From Alentia gelatinosa (Eukaryota > Annelida > Polychaeta > Phyllodocida > Polynoidae): 64,000 bases of DNA. The notes under the pieces were generated by a model. The model worked only from the letters and a program-made list of their open reading frames with translations, made no database searches and was not told where the DNA came from. A program made the position numbers and the translations under genes. Location: NCBI GenBank assembly GCA_950022655.1, contig OX465579.1, positions 82,172,515 through 82,236,514 on the forward strand, in the 5' to 3' direction. Position 1 is the first letter of the stretch, and every line of letters begins with the position of its first letter. Below, in pieces: positions 32,412 through 47,400 of this stretch.

Positions 32412-35400
32412 ATGGACACACAGGATAATAGTAACACACCACCAGATTCATGGGAACAGGAGGTTGATGGTGGTTCTGGCGATCAAGATGGTGTTAATGC
32501 AGCCGCCAAGGCCTTCTCTGGGTTAAATGTGAATGCCCCTCCATTCATTCCGGGACAAAATCCTTATGCTGCTGCATTTGTGCCTTCGAGTGCCCCAAAG
32601 ACAACTGAAGGTGGGTCAAACTAAAAGATTTAAGTAAATGAAGATATTTTACATCTTTGTCATATATTTAATTACTGAAATCATTTGACTAACCAATTTA
32701 AATGCACTAAAAACTTATTCGACATTATTAGTTTATAAGGTGGATAGGCTAAGACCAAGATGGCGACTTCCATGCCACCATGTTGCACAGGCCGGCTGTC
32801 CTGGTGTTTTTCGCTGTTGTTGTCATAAGAAAATACACCATGGATTACACGTATTAAAGTACACGGTGTATTTATAGTTATAGTGAAACATCTAAAAGTG
32901 AAAGTGGACGCGGACAGTTAAGAGAAACTGCGCAGTGTAACCTGACGTAGGTGCTAACTTGATGATTCACTGCCTGTACAATCTCTTGTGCATTGACATT
33001 GATCTTTTAGAAGTTGTATTTCCAAGGCGTGTACCACTGATCATCATAGATACACATCTTAAAGGAGTTGGTTCTCGTCTTTTTGGTAAAAAAACAATAT
33101 TCATAGAATGACTTACAAAGATAAAAGTTTTCTTTTCTTTTATATAGTCCTGAAGTTTCAGAGGGTGATGCGCGTTGTACTGAAGTTGAACTAGGAAAGT
33201 AGAGTTGGGATATATTTCTAACACAGTCTAGAACTAAAGTAAGCTATGATCTGACTCTGCTCATTCGGTTACAGCAACAACAAAACAACAACGAAATAGG
33301 GTTTCTCGATAGTGGTGCAATGGGTATTTCAATGAAAGGCATTTCACAAGGGGATCCAGCTTCCAACAGCTGGCGGACCTTTACTATAAATATCAAATCA
33401 GTTATGTACGAATCACAGACGAATCGTGACAATCCAATCCAATACTGGGATTAGTAAGCCTCCTTGGAACTCGATTACTTCAAATGAATAATACAGTCAT
33501 GGAGCAGTATTACATATACGATAATGGGACTTTTGTTTACAGAAGTAAGTTTGTTCTTGTCTGATTTCAGTAGTGGTGGGTTTTTTTTCATTTACATGAA
33601 CAATCCACTGTAAAAAAATGTAAAGTATCAACACTGACATACCCTCTCATTAACTTTTCTCTGTACTAAACATGAATATTTCTATGACATGATTTGATCG
33701 CCAAACAGCGACATGGAACATTCTTTATTTTTGCGAAACTTATGTCTTTACATAGCCAGTGTACCCGGCCATGTGGCCGGGTTCCTCTGTCATAGAGCCC
33801 TCCACCAGCGTTGTCATTTCATACTGCACACACTCTGATATATATGGGGGGAAATTGAATCGATAAATATATACCCATTTCTCTTTGCCAACCTTCAAAA
33901 CAGCTGTCTTTTATGTTACCACTGTATATTTAGAGGTAGTTTTCCAGTGGAGCTTTGCTGGTTCTTAAGTCCAGCCATTTTGTTCAGTCTTCCTCACGGG
34001 TTCCCAAACTGCAAAGTGCCCCGCCTTTTGACGTGGAACAGCTGTGAATACTTTACCTAGTCTTTATACAGCGACTGTAATTATATAATCGCTATATCTG
34101 ATAATGTGGTTTCAATGTTGTAGACCCAGTGGGAGAGACAAAGGCGGTTCCAATGGAAACAGAAGAAAGCAAAGGTATGGCACCCTAATTCATATATCAT
34201 TAATTCCCCTTTGAAAATTATTCTTCTATACATCAAGAAATTTAATTCAAGCAGTGTTTCACAAGATCATGCTATCAGATGATTATATGGTCACTAGAGG
34301 ACTCAACCCGTTTTGGAGAACTTGATCCGTGAAGTCGACCCCATAGATACTTATGCATAAGACAGTTCCATATAAAAGGAATGGTTTAACTACAGGGTTC
34401 GTACAGAGCCTGGAAAGCCTGGAATTATGCTTTTGGGTGTTTCAGGCCTGGAAAAGCCTGGCATTCTTACAGAGAGCCTGGAAAAACTGGGAGAGCCTGG
34501 AAAATTTAGTTTTGCATAAAAACTTTTTTTTTTCAGTCTATGAAATTCTGGACAATATTAGCTTTCCTTAGCTACGGTACCTGACTGCATATGAAATTTC
34601 AGTGACCTTGATTAGATACTTCCAAAATCCTTTTTGCTAATAATATAGCTGTTTTGATTATTTGTCTTCATATTTGTTTCACTAGCAAGATTGTATTGAT
34701 TAACATTATTATGTGCCTGGAAAAAAAATATTAGAGCCTGAAAAAGCCTGGAATTTTATTGGGCTGTCTATGTACGAACCCTGTAACTAGTACATTTCTA
34801 GATGAATGAACCAGTTGATTTGGAAAATAAGTCCAAGATTAAGAAGACGTGGCTATATCACCTCTATGACAAGCTGATGTTACCTTGAGAGTGAGAGTTT
34901 CCTGTCTTTTTTTTTGAGAGAGAGAGGAAAGTCAGTCCATTAACGTTTAGGGTTAGAGACAGGGTGTCCTGTTTGTTTTCTTCCCCAGAGAAGACCAAAT
35001 TTGAAGCCAAGATAACATACTTACTACTAAGTATAGTATTTATTCACAATGGTATCAATAAGATCAAATTTGTATGAGGACGAGGCACGTTTACTCTAAG
35101 ATGCAAAAAAAAAGAATAAATAGATATTGAAAATTTAAAAAAAAATGAATAGATAAGATCAAATTTGAGTTGGGAAGATTTTAAAAGGGTTGAGTTCATC
35201 GGTATTAGGTTATATACCGTCACAGTATTGCTGTCGTGTCTGTATATAGTTAACTAACTTCGATATTATTCATGAAGACGTGGTACCAATATCTCTAATC
35301 CAGCCAGATCCCCCGCCCACAACCAAGAAATAAACACAATAAAATTAACTTCGATTTTAATCAAGGTCTTATCTCCTTTTTTCAAAAGAGGGCGAAGAAC

Positions 35401-38400
35401 AACCTCCTGGTAAGTGTATTTTGAATATACAAGTCTTCGTTTATGTCAGAAAGATTCTTGAGGCTACTGCATGTCTGACCTTTGTTATATATTGTATTGT
35501 CAATTGCATGAGTATCCGAGATACCATACGCACTGTTTTGTTGATCAATTGAGCTGTAATATTTTTTTATATATATTTAACATCGCAATCCAAACTTTCA
35601 GATCAGGCAGAACATTTAAATTTATATTATGTTGGTAGAGAAAAGAATTGCATCATAAAGTAGTCATCTCTTGTAAAATAGAATGGTGCTAGAGTAATCA
35701 GATACAAATCAGACACGTTTAGGTCGTAGTCTTAAAATCTGAAGGGTTGCAGCATGTCGGGGACAAATCATGGAAAATGGGGGGGGGGGGGGGTATAGTC
35801 AGTAAACTATCAGGGAAATATATTCTAGATGTTAAGGGGCATTGCTGTGATCTGTGACCTTGGCTACAGAAGCTGCCAAAAAAAGGTTTACAAATGTTTA
35901 TGATACGATGCAATCAGAAAAAATAGTGATAAGGACTTCTGCAAAGCTGTTATGTATCAAAATTTTCTCGATTTATTTGTTGGGAAAAATTGAATTCTTC
36001 AGGGCAAATGTCAGGTAATTTTCATATCCTCAGTTTGTGGCAACCCTGGCCATACCGCTTCAGTCACCACTATTGTGCCATCACACCGCTACATCGGTGT
36101 TTTCATGCATAGTTCAAACGCTCAAGTGAGAATCGTTATGTGAAATCAGTTTTCCTCTTTTCCAAGGAAATCCTCGTTTTCATTTCAGTTCATGGAATTC
36201 TTTTTTCTTGTGTAAAACAACGAGAGAATAATTGTGTCTGATTCACACCAATAAACAGTGGTCTAAACCTTCCCACATTCCCGAGCTCCATTCCATGGTC
36301 AATAACGATGTGTTTTACATGTTTTCTCAGTCTCTCTGGGGAAGTAAATTCCACATGAAAAACATTTCTTAGTTTTTTCATGACCCGAACTGACATCCCT
36401 GTCTTGTACAAAATGTTACTTTCTTTTTTAATTAAACTACTTCCAAACTACCGAAAATTATACCTGGCCCTGTAGCCTACTGAAAATAGGATACCACGTA
36501 TATCCTAGTAGTAACTCCAGAATAAAAATCAACATTAAAAAAAACCACAATATCTCCTGGCATGTAGATGTCATTTTATATAATATTTAGATGTCATAAT
36601 ATAATTATGAAAAACCAATCAAGGTAGGTGGTAGTTCTAGAACCCCATATCACGTGCCCACATAGAGTAGAACCTGGATTTTCATTGAGAAGCTGTCAAA
36701 AGATATTGCATGGAAGCGCATCCCTGAAAATCCCTGAAACCATTGGTCTGCTACCAAATATATAATGAACCAGCCCTATGTCACTCTACCATGCCAATAT
36801 TTGGTTTCACATTAATAGCTCATAAAAGGTTGGGTTCTGGTTGGATAGCACATGCTCTCTAGACAGACTGTAATATTAGTTTTACTCACCAGGGGACACA
36901 ACATTCGTTGTTTGAGTTATAGAATTGTTTCCCAGAAAACTGGTACATTGCAGTCCAGATGAGCAGCGATTCATTTTTTACCATAAATATATTTCTCAAT
37001 AGAACATTATTAAATAGATAAATGAGTGTAAACCCCCATTACCAGTTGTTTTTAGAGGTTGCTGACGTCCCTGTTGTTTGCAATATATGGGTATATATTA
37101 TTGATGTCTAGGAATTATAGTTGCCCTTATGACCACCAATAGCTCTAGGTTTTTTCAATTCTAAACGTCAGAACTTTCTAACCTGGTGTCGTTTACAGAA
37201 TATTTCGCTATTTAACGACTAGGGTGCCAGTTGAGATTCCGCTTGATCCTGATTATCTAATAGTAAGGGGTGGGGTGGGGGGGGGGGGGGTCTGTTCTGA
37301 GCTTAAGTGGTTCGAGTTGCAGGTTATCCACTTAGCAGGCAACCAGCTTTCTACTGTAAGTGTTAGTTCTCGATGATGCCCTGTGGCTCTAAAATGTTTT
37401 ATCATCTTGATAAAATCCCATCGTTGCTTTTCATAGTTTTAGAATGATCGAACAAAACAAATGGATTAAAAACAAATAGATAGGATCAACCCTTGGGCTT
37501 GCCTCGGTAGCCTCTACAGCCGTATTTTATTTTCTGATTAAATTGCAAATATGGGAAAAGAAATTAAATAAAATTTGTTTCATTTTTCAGAAGATTGGGC
37601 AGAGAACGGTAGCAGTGGAGGAAGCAATGATGACGGAGGAGGAGGGGATGACGACGATACAAGCGAGAGCATGAGTACTAGCGAGTCGACGTCGCAAAGC
37701 GTGACTCCAACCGTCAAACCCAAGAAGCCCAAACCACCTAAGGTCGAGATCAAGAAGAAGAGACATGTTAACATTGTATTCATTGGCCATGTCGGTAAGT
37801 GCTAGGCAGCTAGATAAAACCATGTCCAAGATTAACATTCAATCAAATATCATCATTGACTATTTTTGTGATAATTTGTTTTCTTTTGCCAAAGACAAAT
37901 ATGGTTCATAATGATAAAATGTCTGCGAGCTTACAATTGACGACGAGGAAGGAGAAAATAGATCTTAGGATTTTCAATCTTGAAATCTTTATTCTTTTCT
38001 GTTAGGCAAATGGAATATTTAACATTTGAGAATACTTTAGATTTAACTTTCGAGTCAGAAATGTCAGATGAAGGTTGTCGGGCATGAAGATATTCCACCT
38101 TTTTTTTTTCTTTTTTTTTTTTTTTAGTCCTCCAGGGTTATTTTTCAGGTTAGTGTAAATCAGGTAAGGAAATTGTTGGATGGGAGGACGTCTGAGGGAC
38201 CTCAGTATACACTGCATAATAAACAATCAGAAAATCACTAGAAAAACCTCCTGCCAGGAGCTCCTGCCTGTTGGGCTTTCCCCTAGTGCCTTATAGCTGC
38301 CAAATTTTCTTCTCTCTTTGTTAACCACAAAATGGCATTCTCATGCATGGGTTGTTAACTTATAAAGTTGACACTCTACGTCGTGCAATAATCAGGGATG

Positions 38401-41400
38401 AGATTTCGCTGACAAATGATGGGATTCCGACATTTCCTACACACCAACAGCATCAAAATGTTAGAGTGGCATCTGTATAGTTTCACGTTTATCTCTCATT
38501 GTCTGGTATGGAAGGTTGGCAAAAACTGTCAGCCAGCTTGACCTGTAGCCAATTATAGGGAGCAGCTTCATACTCGTCGCCTTGCTGACCCGATTGGTAT
38601 GGTGTAGCCAATGGTTTGCCGTCGTCAGTATAATGTGACCAGTGGAGTGTTGTCATTGGTCTGCGGCACAGTCCTTCAGTAAGGCAGCACTATAAAATGG
38701 GCATAGGGTCCCACTGCTACAACCAGACCAAAGTAGAGTTGTTAAACCTTCCAAGAACCAGATAGGTCAAAAGGATGTTACTAGCCTACCGAGACATAAA
38801 ACAACAAACAAATAAACAATCTCTCACCAAATACTAAAATCATGGACCTGTATACATCCAAATCCGTCACACACACAAAAATTGTGTCTAAGCTAACGTT
38901 TAGTTATCATGCCCTCAACCTTGGTATGACACCTCCAGATATGGTATAGAAACTTTGCCTTTGGTATGAAGGCTAGAAATATTACATACCTAGCAGCGGT
39001 ATCCAACTTGACTTTTCGGATACAGTTATATAATAATTAGTCATATTTATATCATTTATCTATGTTTATAATTCATATATATTGTTTCATTTTCCAGATG
39101 CCGGCAAGTCCACTATTGGAGGCCATATAATGTAAGTTGATTTTTAGTTCCAACCCAGTCGTAATAACTGGAAATATATTTTGTCACAGTAACATTTTAG
39201 CCAAATATTGTGGTTGAAATATGCCGCGTTCATTCATTAAAGGCTTATTCCACTAGGACTACCTATTTGTAGACACGGCTGCGTGTGATGCTCATTTGAG
39301 GCATTGCAGTTAACTGCTGTCACATAGTTGTCCAGTAGTCCAGGGGTCTACAGCGTTGATTGTATGACGCCGGTCGTTGGCCGGGTGATGTTGTTCCACT
39401 GCACTTGTAAATACCAGTGGGACAGACATTTACTGCACGGTGTTGCGGGCCTGTTTGGAACACCCTGGCATTCATCCTCCAAAACCCATTCAAATCGGTT
39501 TTGTCCGTCGCCGGCCGGGACCGTTTATTTTCTATCATACTGACATAGAAAATACTTTTGATATCTCTTCGGTATTTTTAAATGGAACTGTGCCTATTAA
39601 GGGGATAGCTAGAATGATACTGATAATTATGTATATATGTATTTTGTCTTCAGGTACCTTACCGGAATGGTTGAAAAACGTACTTTAGAAAAGTATGAAA
39701 AAGAAGCTAAGGAAAAGAACAGAGAGAGCTGGTAAGATCTTCTTTACTGCAGGATTTCCAGAATAATTCATTCTACCAATCAATCATGAATCTTATTAGT
39801 TCTTGAAAATGAATTTTAATAACGACATCGAATATTTAAGTTGGACGTTTAGAAAATATGAAGGTGGTGCACTCTGTAATTCAAAATATCTACACTAATT
39901 TCTTATATATACAAGTCTCGCTTCATAAAATACCCCTACCAAGCTACATAGGAATTGATGGAAATGAAGAGGCAGACAGAGAAGCGGAACAAATGGCAAT
40001 CTGACTGGAACAAGCAAATAAGAAACAAACTGCATACCATTCAGTCACCTGTGAATGGGAAGAGAAACTGTGGGAGATTAAGCCGTAGTGAACAGGTGAA
40101 GCTGACCCATCTGGAAATAGGTCAATTCAGACTTACACAGGAACATCACCTGAAAGGGGAAAATCCCCCAATATGCCAAGCATGTAATGTACCCATAACT
40201 TTTCAGCATACACTGCTGGGCTGTAAAAGGTGACAAGAAAAAAGAAGAAAGTACTTGAAAAACAGTAACAACTTGTTGTAAAAAAGTGAAAAGCTAAATC
40301 ATTGATGGTAACTAATATACCCTCAGGGTCACCTGGGTCATTAAACCACAAACAAAGCCAGCAAACATAATATACCCATATAAGAAAAATCAACTTAAAG
40401 GAAAAAAATACTCAAGTTTCCACGTCTTTGCTTGAGCATAGATATCAACATTTTAGATGTTTTTGTTTCTTTCCAGGTATCTATCTTGGGCTCTTGACAC
40501 TAATCAAGAAGAACGTGACAAGGGCAAAACGGTGGAGGTGGGCCGTGCCTATTTCGAGACAGAAAACAAGCATTTCACGATCTTAGATGCCCCAGGTCAT
40601 AAGAGCTTCGTTCCAAACATGATAGGTGGCGCCTCTCAAGCTGATTTAGCAGTGCTGGTGAGTGAAGTATGATTGCAGTGGTGAGATGGAATGATCACAA
40701 GTCAGTATCTGAGAGTTGTCCTTTATAACTAAGGACCGTTATTTACATTGTAAATCAGTTAATACGATGTGGCTAGAAAATTTCTTTGGCAAGCGGATAC
40801 TTCCTTAAATTCCTGACCACATTTTTGCTTTTTGTAGCTAACTAAGTACATAAAGAAATATGATTTCTATTTTTGGACAGACATTTTTATGGTCATTCAG
40901 TAACTTACAGATTAAGTATTTTGACATACATTTGAAAAAAAAAGTGATTTCCGTTTGTGAGGGGATTTTCGAGTCACCGGTCCTTTTTTAAGAACACCTT
41001 TATGGACTTTTCTACCTCTTAAACTGGTTCAATCAAAATATGGTAGGCTTCATTTGAAAGAGAATAAAAACATAACATGCTAGGAAGTGGAATTTTCAAA
41101 GTAAAATCTACATTTACAGCGATATAATCATGTTCTAGGTATTGGTCAAGACTCAGTCAAATGATATTGGTTGTAAGATTATTTGCAATATAATTTACCA
41201 CCAGATATTGGCTTGACCTACTTAATTGGTGTACTTGGGAACAAGGTCTCCTCTCCCCCCCCCCCCCCCCCCCCCCCCTCATCTTGAGGCACATGGCCAA
41301 GGAGCATGCAGACGGGTCTCAGTTCTTGTGTGCACTTATCCTTGGAGGTATCATATGTAGGTAGGGCATTGCTGGTTGCCAATTGAAATCACCTACAGGT

Positions 41401-44400
41401 AGCTGAATATACTGTAGATTCTATAATGGTTAGTATGTACAATTGCATTATGTACACAGAACTCTTAGCCGGTTAACTGGTTTCTCTCCCCACCCCCTTC
41501 TAATTTCCCCTCCCTACCCCACCCACCTTGACTGCACTGATCCATGAACAGCTGAATTTACAGAGGGGTAGGGCTTTAAATATCCAGTCAATGCGTGCCC
41601 TTCCCTATTCATGGGTGACCTCCCTCCCTCTATAAATAATTTTCAACATGTCTCAAGCTACTTGTTTTGAGTTTGATATGTCCCCCCTTCTCTTTTGGCC
41701 TATAAAGGCCAATATTTCTATTTGAAAATGCGCACTTAGCTTATTTTGTTGAATCTTTTTATTCACTGTTTAATTTCTCAATTATTTCCTGTTCCCCCGG
41801 GATATAGTTTTAATTGTTGACACAATGTTAATTTGCCTCATTGACGTTATGCTGTAGGTAATTTCTGCACGGAAAGGCGAGTTTGAGACGGGATTTGAAC
41901 GCGGAGGTCAGACAAGAGAGCATGCCATGTTGGTGAAGACAGCTGGCGTGAAGCATCTTGTCATCGTAGTCAATAAAATGGACGACTCCACAGTCCAATG
42001 GGATGAATCAAGGTTAGTTCTTTTTAATATACATGACATGGTCACAACAGCGCCCTCAAATCACCTGCTAGGTAGAAAATACGCAATGCCAATTAAGAGG
42101 ATAACTACAAATAATCAGGAAGAGAAAGTCAATGCAACAACTTTATCATTTTTAGTGTGTGAACCAACAAACAACGCATCAAATATAAATTGTTGTCCAA
42201 ATTTAATGGTGACACTTGTTGTTACGTCAGTCAATTTTGTATTGTTTGTGATAACTAACGTTTCCAACGTTTCTGCCGGAGGTGTGGCTTTCTTCAGGGC
42301 TGAATCAGTTATCTTTTGTAATAAAAAGAGGAAGGGGATACAAATCTGATCCATTGAGGCATTTTGATTCGTCTTTGATGCTCCAAGTACCTACCTTCTG
42401 TAATTCTTAAATGCCCATAGTATATTGATAAATTTATAGATTAGTAAAATTATCTAGTACGTAATTCTACTAGATGATAGAATTTCTCACTGCTAACCAT
42501 CTTTTTAAACACTCTTTAGTGGGATATTCAATAACTGATCCACATATGTATATAATGTGTGGATTTAATTTGACTAGTATGTATATAGGAAAATTCTCAA
42601 TGGGTAGTTTCAATTTCTCATACAAATAAAATTGTTCAATTCCAGATTTACTGAGATTCGAGAAAAACTGACGCCATATTTAAAGAAGTGTGGCTTCAAC
42701 CCCAAAACAGACATTTTCTATATTCCCGTATCGGGGCTTACAGGGGCAAATCTAAAAGAAGTCACAGGTGACTGCAGCTGGTACACAGGACCCTCACTCA
42801 TAGAATACTTAGATAATCTTCCAACAATGAACAGAATGGCCGAAGGACCGATCAGGATCCCTATAGTTGATAGATACAAGGTATGTTATTCTTTTTTCTG
42901 TTGTTGGAAGTGTTATGGAATTTGATACCATATACATGTATATTCATATACAAATGCACATACATGTATATCAAGGATTTGGCCTCTCAAAGCCAGGGTT
43001 CGTACAGTGTCTATGAAATTCTGGTCATTATTAAATTTCCTATACTATGTTACTTGACTGCCAATGAAATTTCAGTGACTTGGATTAAATAGTTCCAAAA
43101 ATCCATTATTGGACCATGTATAATAAATTGCTAATAATATAGCATGGTTTTGATTATTTGTCTTCATATTTAAAAGTGACAAAAAAAATGTGAAGATATC
43201 TATCTCAAACCACTGGAATTCGAAGGTAGTAAGGAAGATGAAGAAAATTTGAACTAAGTTTGGTAATGAATCAGACATTGTTCTAAAAACAGCGACCAGA
43301 TATGATATGCACCCTTCAGAAAACAATGACTTCATTCACTAGCAAGATTGTATTGATTCCAAATGTCATGTGCCTGGAAACATTTGAGCCTGGAAAAAGC
43401 CCGGAATTTTATTGGGCTTGACATCTTTCTGACCTCTACACGACCACTTAAATATGCTCAAAGTATACATACAAGAGATAAATTACAGATCTAAGAAATT
43501 TCAATATTGTCCTTTGTATTGATCAGTATTTCACGTTCATGTGTAAATGACTGCTCTGGTGGCACCCGGCAGCACCTGTTCGCATAGATTCGATCACCAC
43601 CCTTGTGGTGTAAAAGAATCGCGAAAGTCTGGTAAGGACCTATAATGGTTAACAGGACGTTAAATCAAACAAAACAAACCCCACCAAGTGCTCCTCACTG
43701 GCTGGAGAGTAAACCAGGGATTTTTCTTCATCTAAGTAGCAACAAAAAGGGTGAATCAAAGAAAAGAGCACATTTCCATATTCACTGATGGGTCGAAAGA
43801 AGGACAGAAAGTGGGATTGCTGTCCATACACTTTATGGTAACCTGACTACAGGATTACCTGGCTGGGCCAGGATTTTCAATGCAGAGACCAGTGCAATAC
43901 GGAAAGGCCTACACTGGGCAGGTGTCTCGCACCACAGTGAATTCATCATATATTCTTTCTCAAAATCATGTCTTCAACGTATCCTCCAAAGTATCCTTCA
44001 AATTATGAATTATGGCAAAGGAAACGCTAGTCAAACAACATGAAAATGTTGTCGCGAGTATTCCAAAGAAACATATAATCAGCTTTTTGAAAGAGACAAA
44101 AATCACTTTGATACTGTTCATTTTTTACCTTCACGGTCCTCTAGGAAGTTGAAGGCATTCGAACAATTTGGCTTGAAAATTAAAACCCATGTCATTTTTC
44201 TGAAACTTGAATATGATGATCTGTAAGTGTTATAGAACACATATCTAACTTAAAAATCGGGGGACACCATGCTCGTCTTTGATTTAGAGATCAATATTAT
44301 GATGATTTTATGATAGAATATATTGGAGTTCTATGAAGTTGCCCTTTCACATAGTAAAACCTGTGTCATTTTCCTCAAATTTTCACAAAATAACGTAGAT

Positions 44401-47400
44401 GTATAGTACTACACATTGAGATTTTAAATGTGTCACTGTCCTTGTTTTTGAAAGAATTAAAGAAACTGTATTTTCCAGTACATTTCATAGATCAAGCAAA
44501 AGTTAATTGGCCTATTTCACCTATTAGATAAACTGGTTAAATGTTAGAGTTAGTCAATTAGCATTAGAATGAATCACACAGAATTGTTAATTGGCAATAT
44601 TATTCGCGTGAATTATATGATATGCTTTTAAACCACAAACAAACGAATACTATAAATAATAAAGTTTATCAACCATGCTATAGTCTTCCTTCCTCCTGTG
44701 AAATTCAAAAAGTAGCACGACAACTGACGTCTATTATCGCGTTCTTTTCAGGACATGGGAACCTTAGTTCTAGGAAAAGTAGAATCAGGCGTCATCAACA
44801 AGGGACAACAAGTACTGCTAATGCCTAACCGGGTAAGAAAAAAAAACTGTCAACTGATGATATGTTAGGATATGTTGACAGCCTTTATTTGCTATATGCC
44901 TGTTATCAATTCACCAAAGATGCACATATAAAATACTTTGTAAATTTATTATAGTATGTCTGATAAGTTAGGATGTGTTGACAGCCTTTATTTGCTATAC
45001 GCCTGTTATCAATTCACCAAAGATGCACATACAAAATACTTTGTAAATTTATCGTAGTATGTCTGAGAAAAGGTCTCATTAGAAACAAATTCATTTTACT
45101 TGAGTTGAGGTAATATTACTTGATTTTTGTTTGACGCTCTGATTTTGTATTCTGCAGACGGTAGTAGAGGTTATGCAGTTGTGGTCGGACGACGAAGAAA
45201 CAGACCTAGCAAACCCAGGAGAGAACGTCAAATTAAAACTTAAAAATGTTGAAGAAGAGGTAAGAAAGACACTAGTCTTTGTCTCAGTAAATTGTTTTTA
45301 AAGCCATGGTAGATATTTAAAAGAATAACCACTTGCTATTTGACACTTGACCTTAGTTAAGCTGGAGACTTGGATGAGACCCAAGAAACATCCCGAATGT
45401 TTGATTATTAGCGGGTGGACAGTTGGTCTATAGATATTGGCTATAGTCTACTGTAGTACACCTGCTTGTAGAGTCACTCCGTGACCTGACCACATTTTGG
45501 CTCTTTTTTTTTTCAGGTAAAATTTAATGAGTCCTAGACACTGCATAGACGGATTATACAGCATGCAAAGATGCAAACTTCTCTCTTTTTTTATCATGTA
45601 CATGTTCCAGGTTTTCATAATTTGGGGAATAGAGAGGGGAGATGAAAAGGATTCTCAAAATTTCCGGCTCTTTCAAGACCTCAGTGGCATTCCCATATAG
45701 GAAACTCAGCCTCTAACGTGGATGTATTTTACTTTCAGGATGTCTCTCCAGGATTTGTGATCTGCTCCCTTGACAACCCTTGCCACACGGGGAAAGTCTT
45801 TGATGCACAGGTTAGTTCCTTTAATTCTACAGAAAATATCAACTATCTTGAGAATAAAACGCATACATCGCATGTCGCATATTTTATGGTGATTCTATCT
45901 CAACATTGATTACTTATTATGATGGTGATATTATTTAACAATGTACACTCATGTTGCCATAAGTCTTATATGTGTTTAGATTTCGTCCGGTATACTTAGC
46001 TTAGCCAATTACCATGAGGCATTTGTAAGGTTGGGTGAATGTTGGGTGAATGCATTGATATTACCTGGTAGTAATGGTGCCCCCCTATCATCCCGTAAGA
46101 TACCTCAGCCTTCTCTGTGCCCATTTTATATATGTGCGTCAGAATGTCACCTAGTTTCAAAGTTCAAAGGAAGCTCGTCAATTTCTATTACAGATCGTGA
46201 TATTGGAACACAAATCTATCATTTGTGCTGGCTACAGTGCAGTAATGCATATTCATACGTGTGCTGAGGAAACCACAATCAAGGTAAATATTTCGTTTTA
46301 AGTTAAACAAATGAAACCAGACTATAAATGTGTCTTCAGAATGGTGAGGCCCACTACGAATAAATCCTATGATTTAAATTCATACATACGTAAAAGGGAT
46401 ATTTCTGAACATTTAGAAATAGGTTTTCAATAGGAGTTTCAATGTGAGGGTACCAGGATGTTGTCAAGGCCGTTGGGTGTGTCCAATCAACGCGTGTCAC
46501 ATGTGAACATTGTTAATGCTACATGCCGTTGGTTGGTATAAGAACCGCCAAACGGTGTGTCTAATTGCCTGAGAACACGTCACGTGGTCGACCTTGGTTT
46601 GATAATTTCAGCTTTGCTATTAACACCAGAGATAAAACGATACGTAAATATGGTGTTTTCGCCTATAGGTATATGATAATATTATTTGTGGTTTGTACTC
46701 GGAAGTGGAAGATCGAGACCCATCCTTCAGAGTTTTACTTAAAATCCTGGTTCTTGTTTAGCTTTGGACAGATGTGCCTGGCGCAGAATCCGTTGTAAAA
46801 AAAGACAATTTCTGTTTACAGAACCTGATTTGCCTGGTCGACCGAAAGACGGGCGAGAAGAACACTTTGAGGCCACGTTTCGTCAAACAGGACCAGATCG
46901 CCATTGTTAGGCTGGCTGTGACGGGTGGCACCATCTGCCTCGAGGCCTTCAGAGGTTTCCCCCAAATGGGCCGCTTCACGCTAAGAGACGAGGGTGAGTT
47001 CATATTCATATCTACACCATACCCTGCTGAACTGGTATAAGGTAAAAGAAAGAAGAAAATAATTAGAATTGTAAACGTTGTTTAAGAGGACTATTAAGAA
47101 AGATGCTTTCAGATTTCTAGAAGATAGACGTCTCTTTGATAGTTATCGGAAACACTAAAAAGAAGTGACTAATATTTATCTACAGAAGTGAAAAGCTTAA
47201 ATCTTCATGGTCCTAATTAGCTCTCAGGGCGCCAGGGAGGCGTTGCTTCAGGTTTGCGGATCGCAGAATAGCAGCCTGAGGTCGAAACCGTTGCGCAAGA
47301 TTATTTGCGGATCGCATCACAACTATGTCTCCACCTATATTCAATTCAAAATCTAATGAACCTTCCATCTATGTCACTCGAAAGTGTTGTATTGGAGAAA

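Noticed and set aside
42013..42349. Open frame continuing after GSPT1 exon 8
   Set aside because: The GTTAGT donor at 42013 and the exon at 42646 restore the conserved eRF3 sequence; the read-through has no homology.
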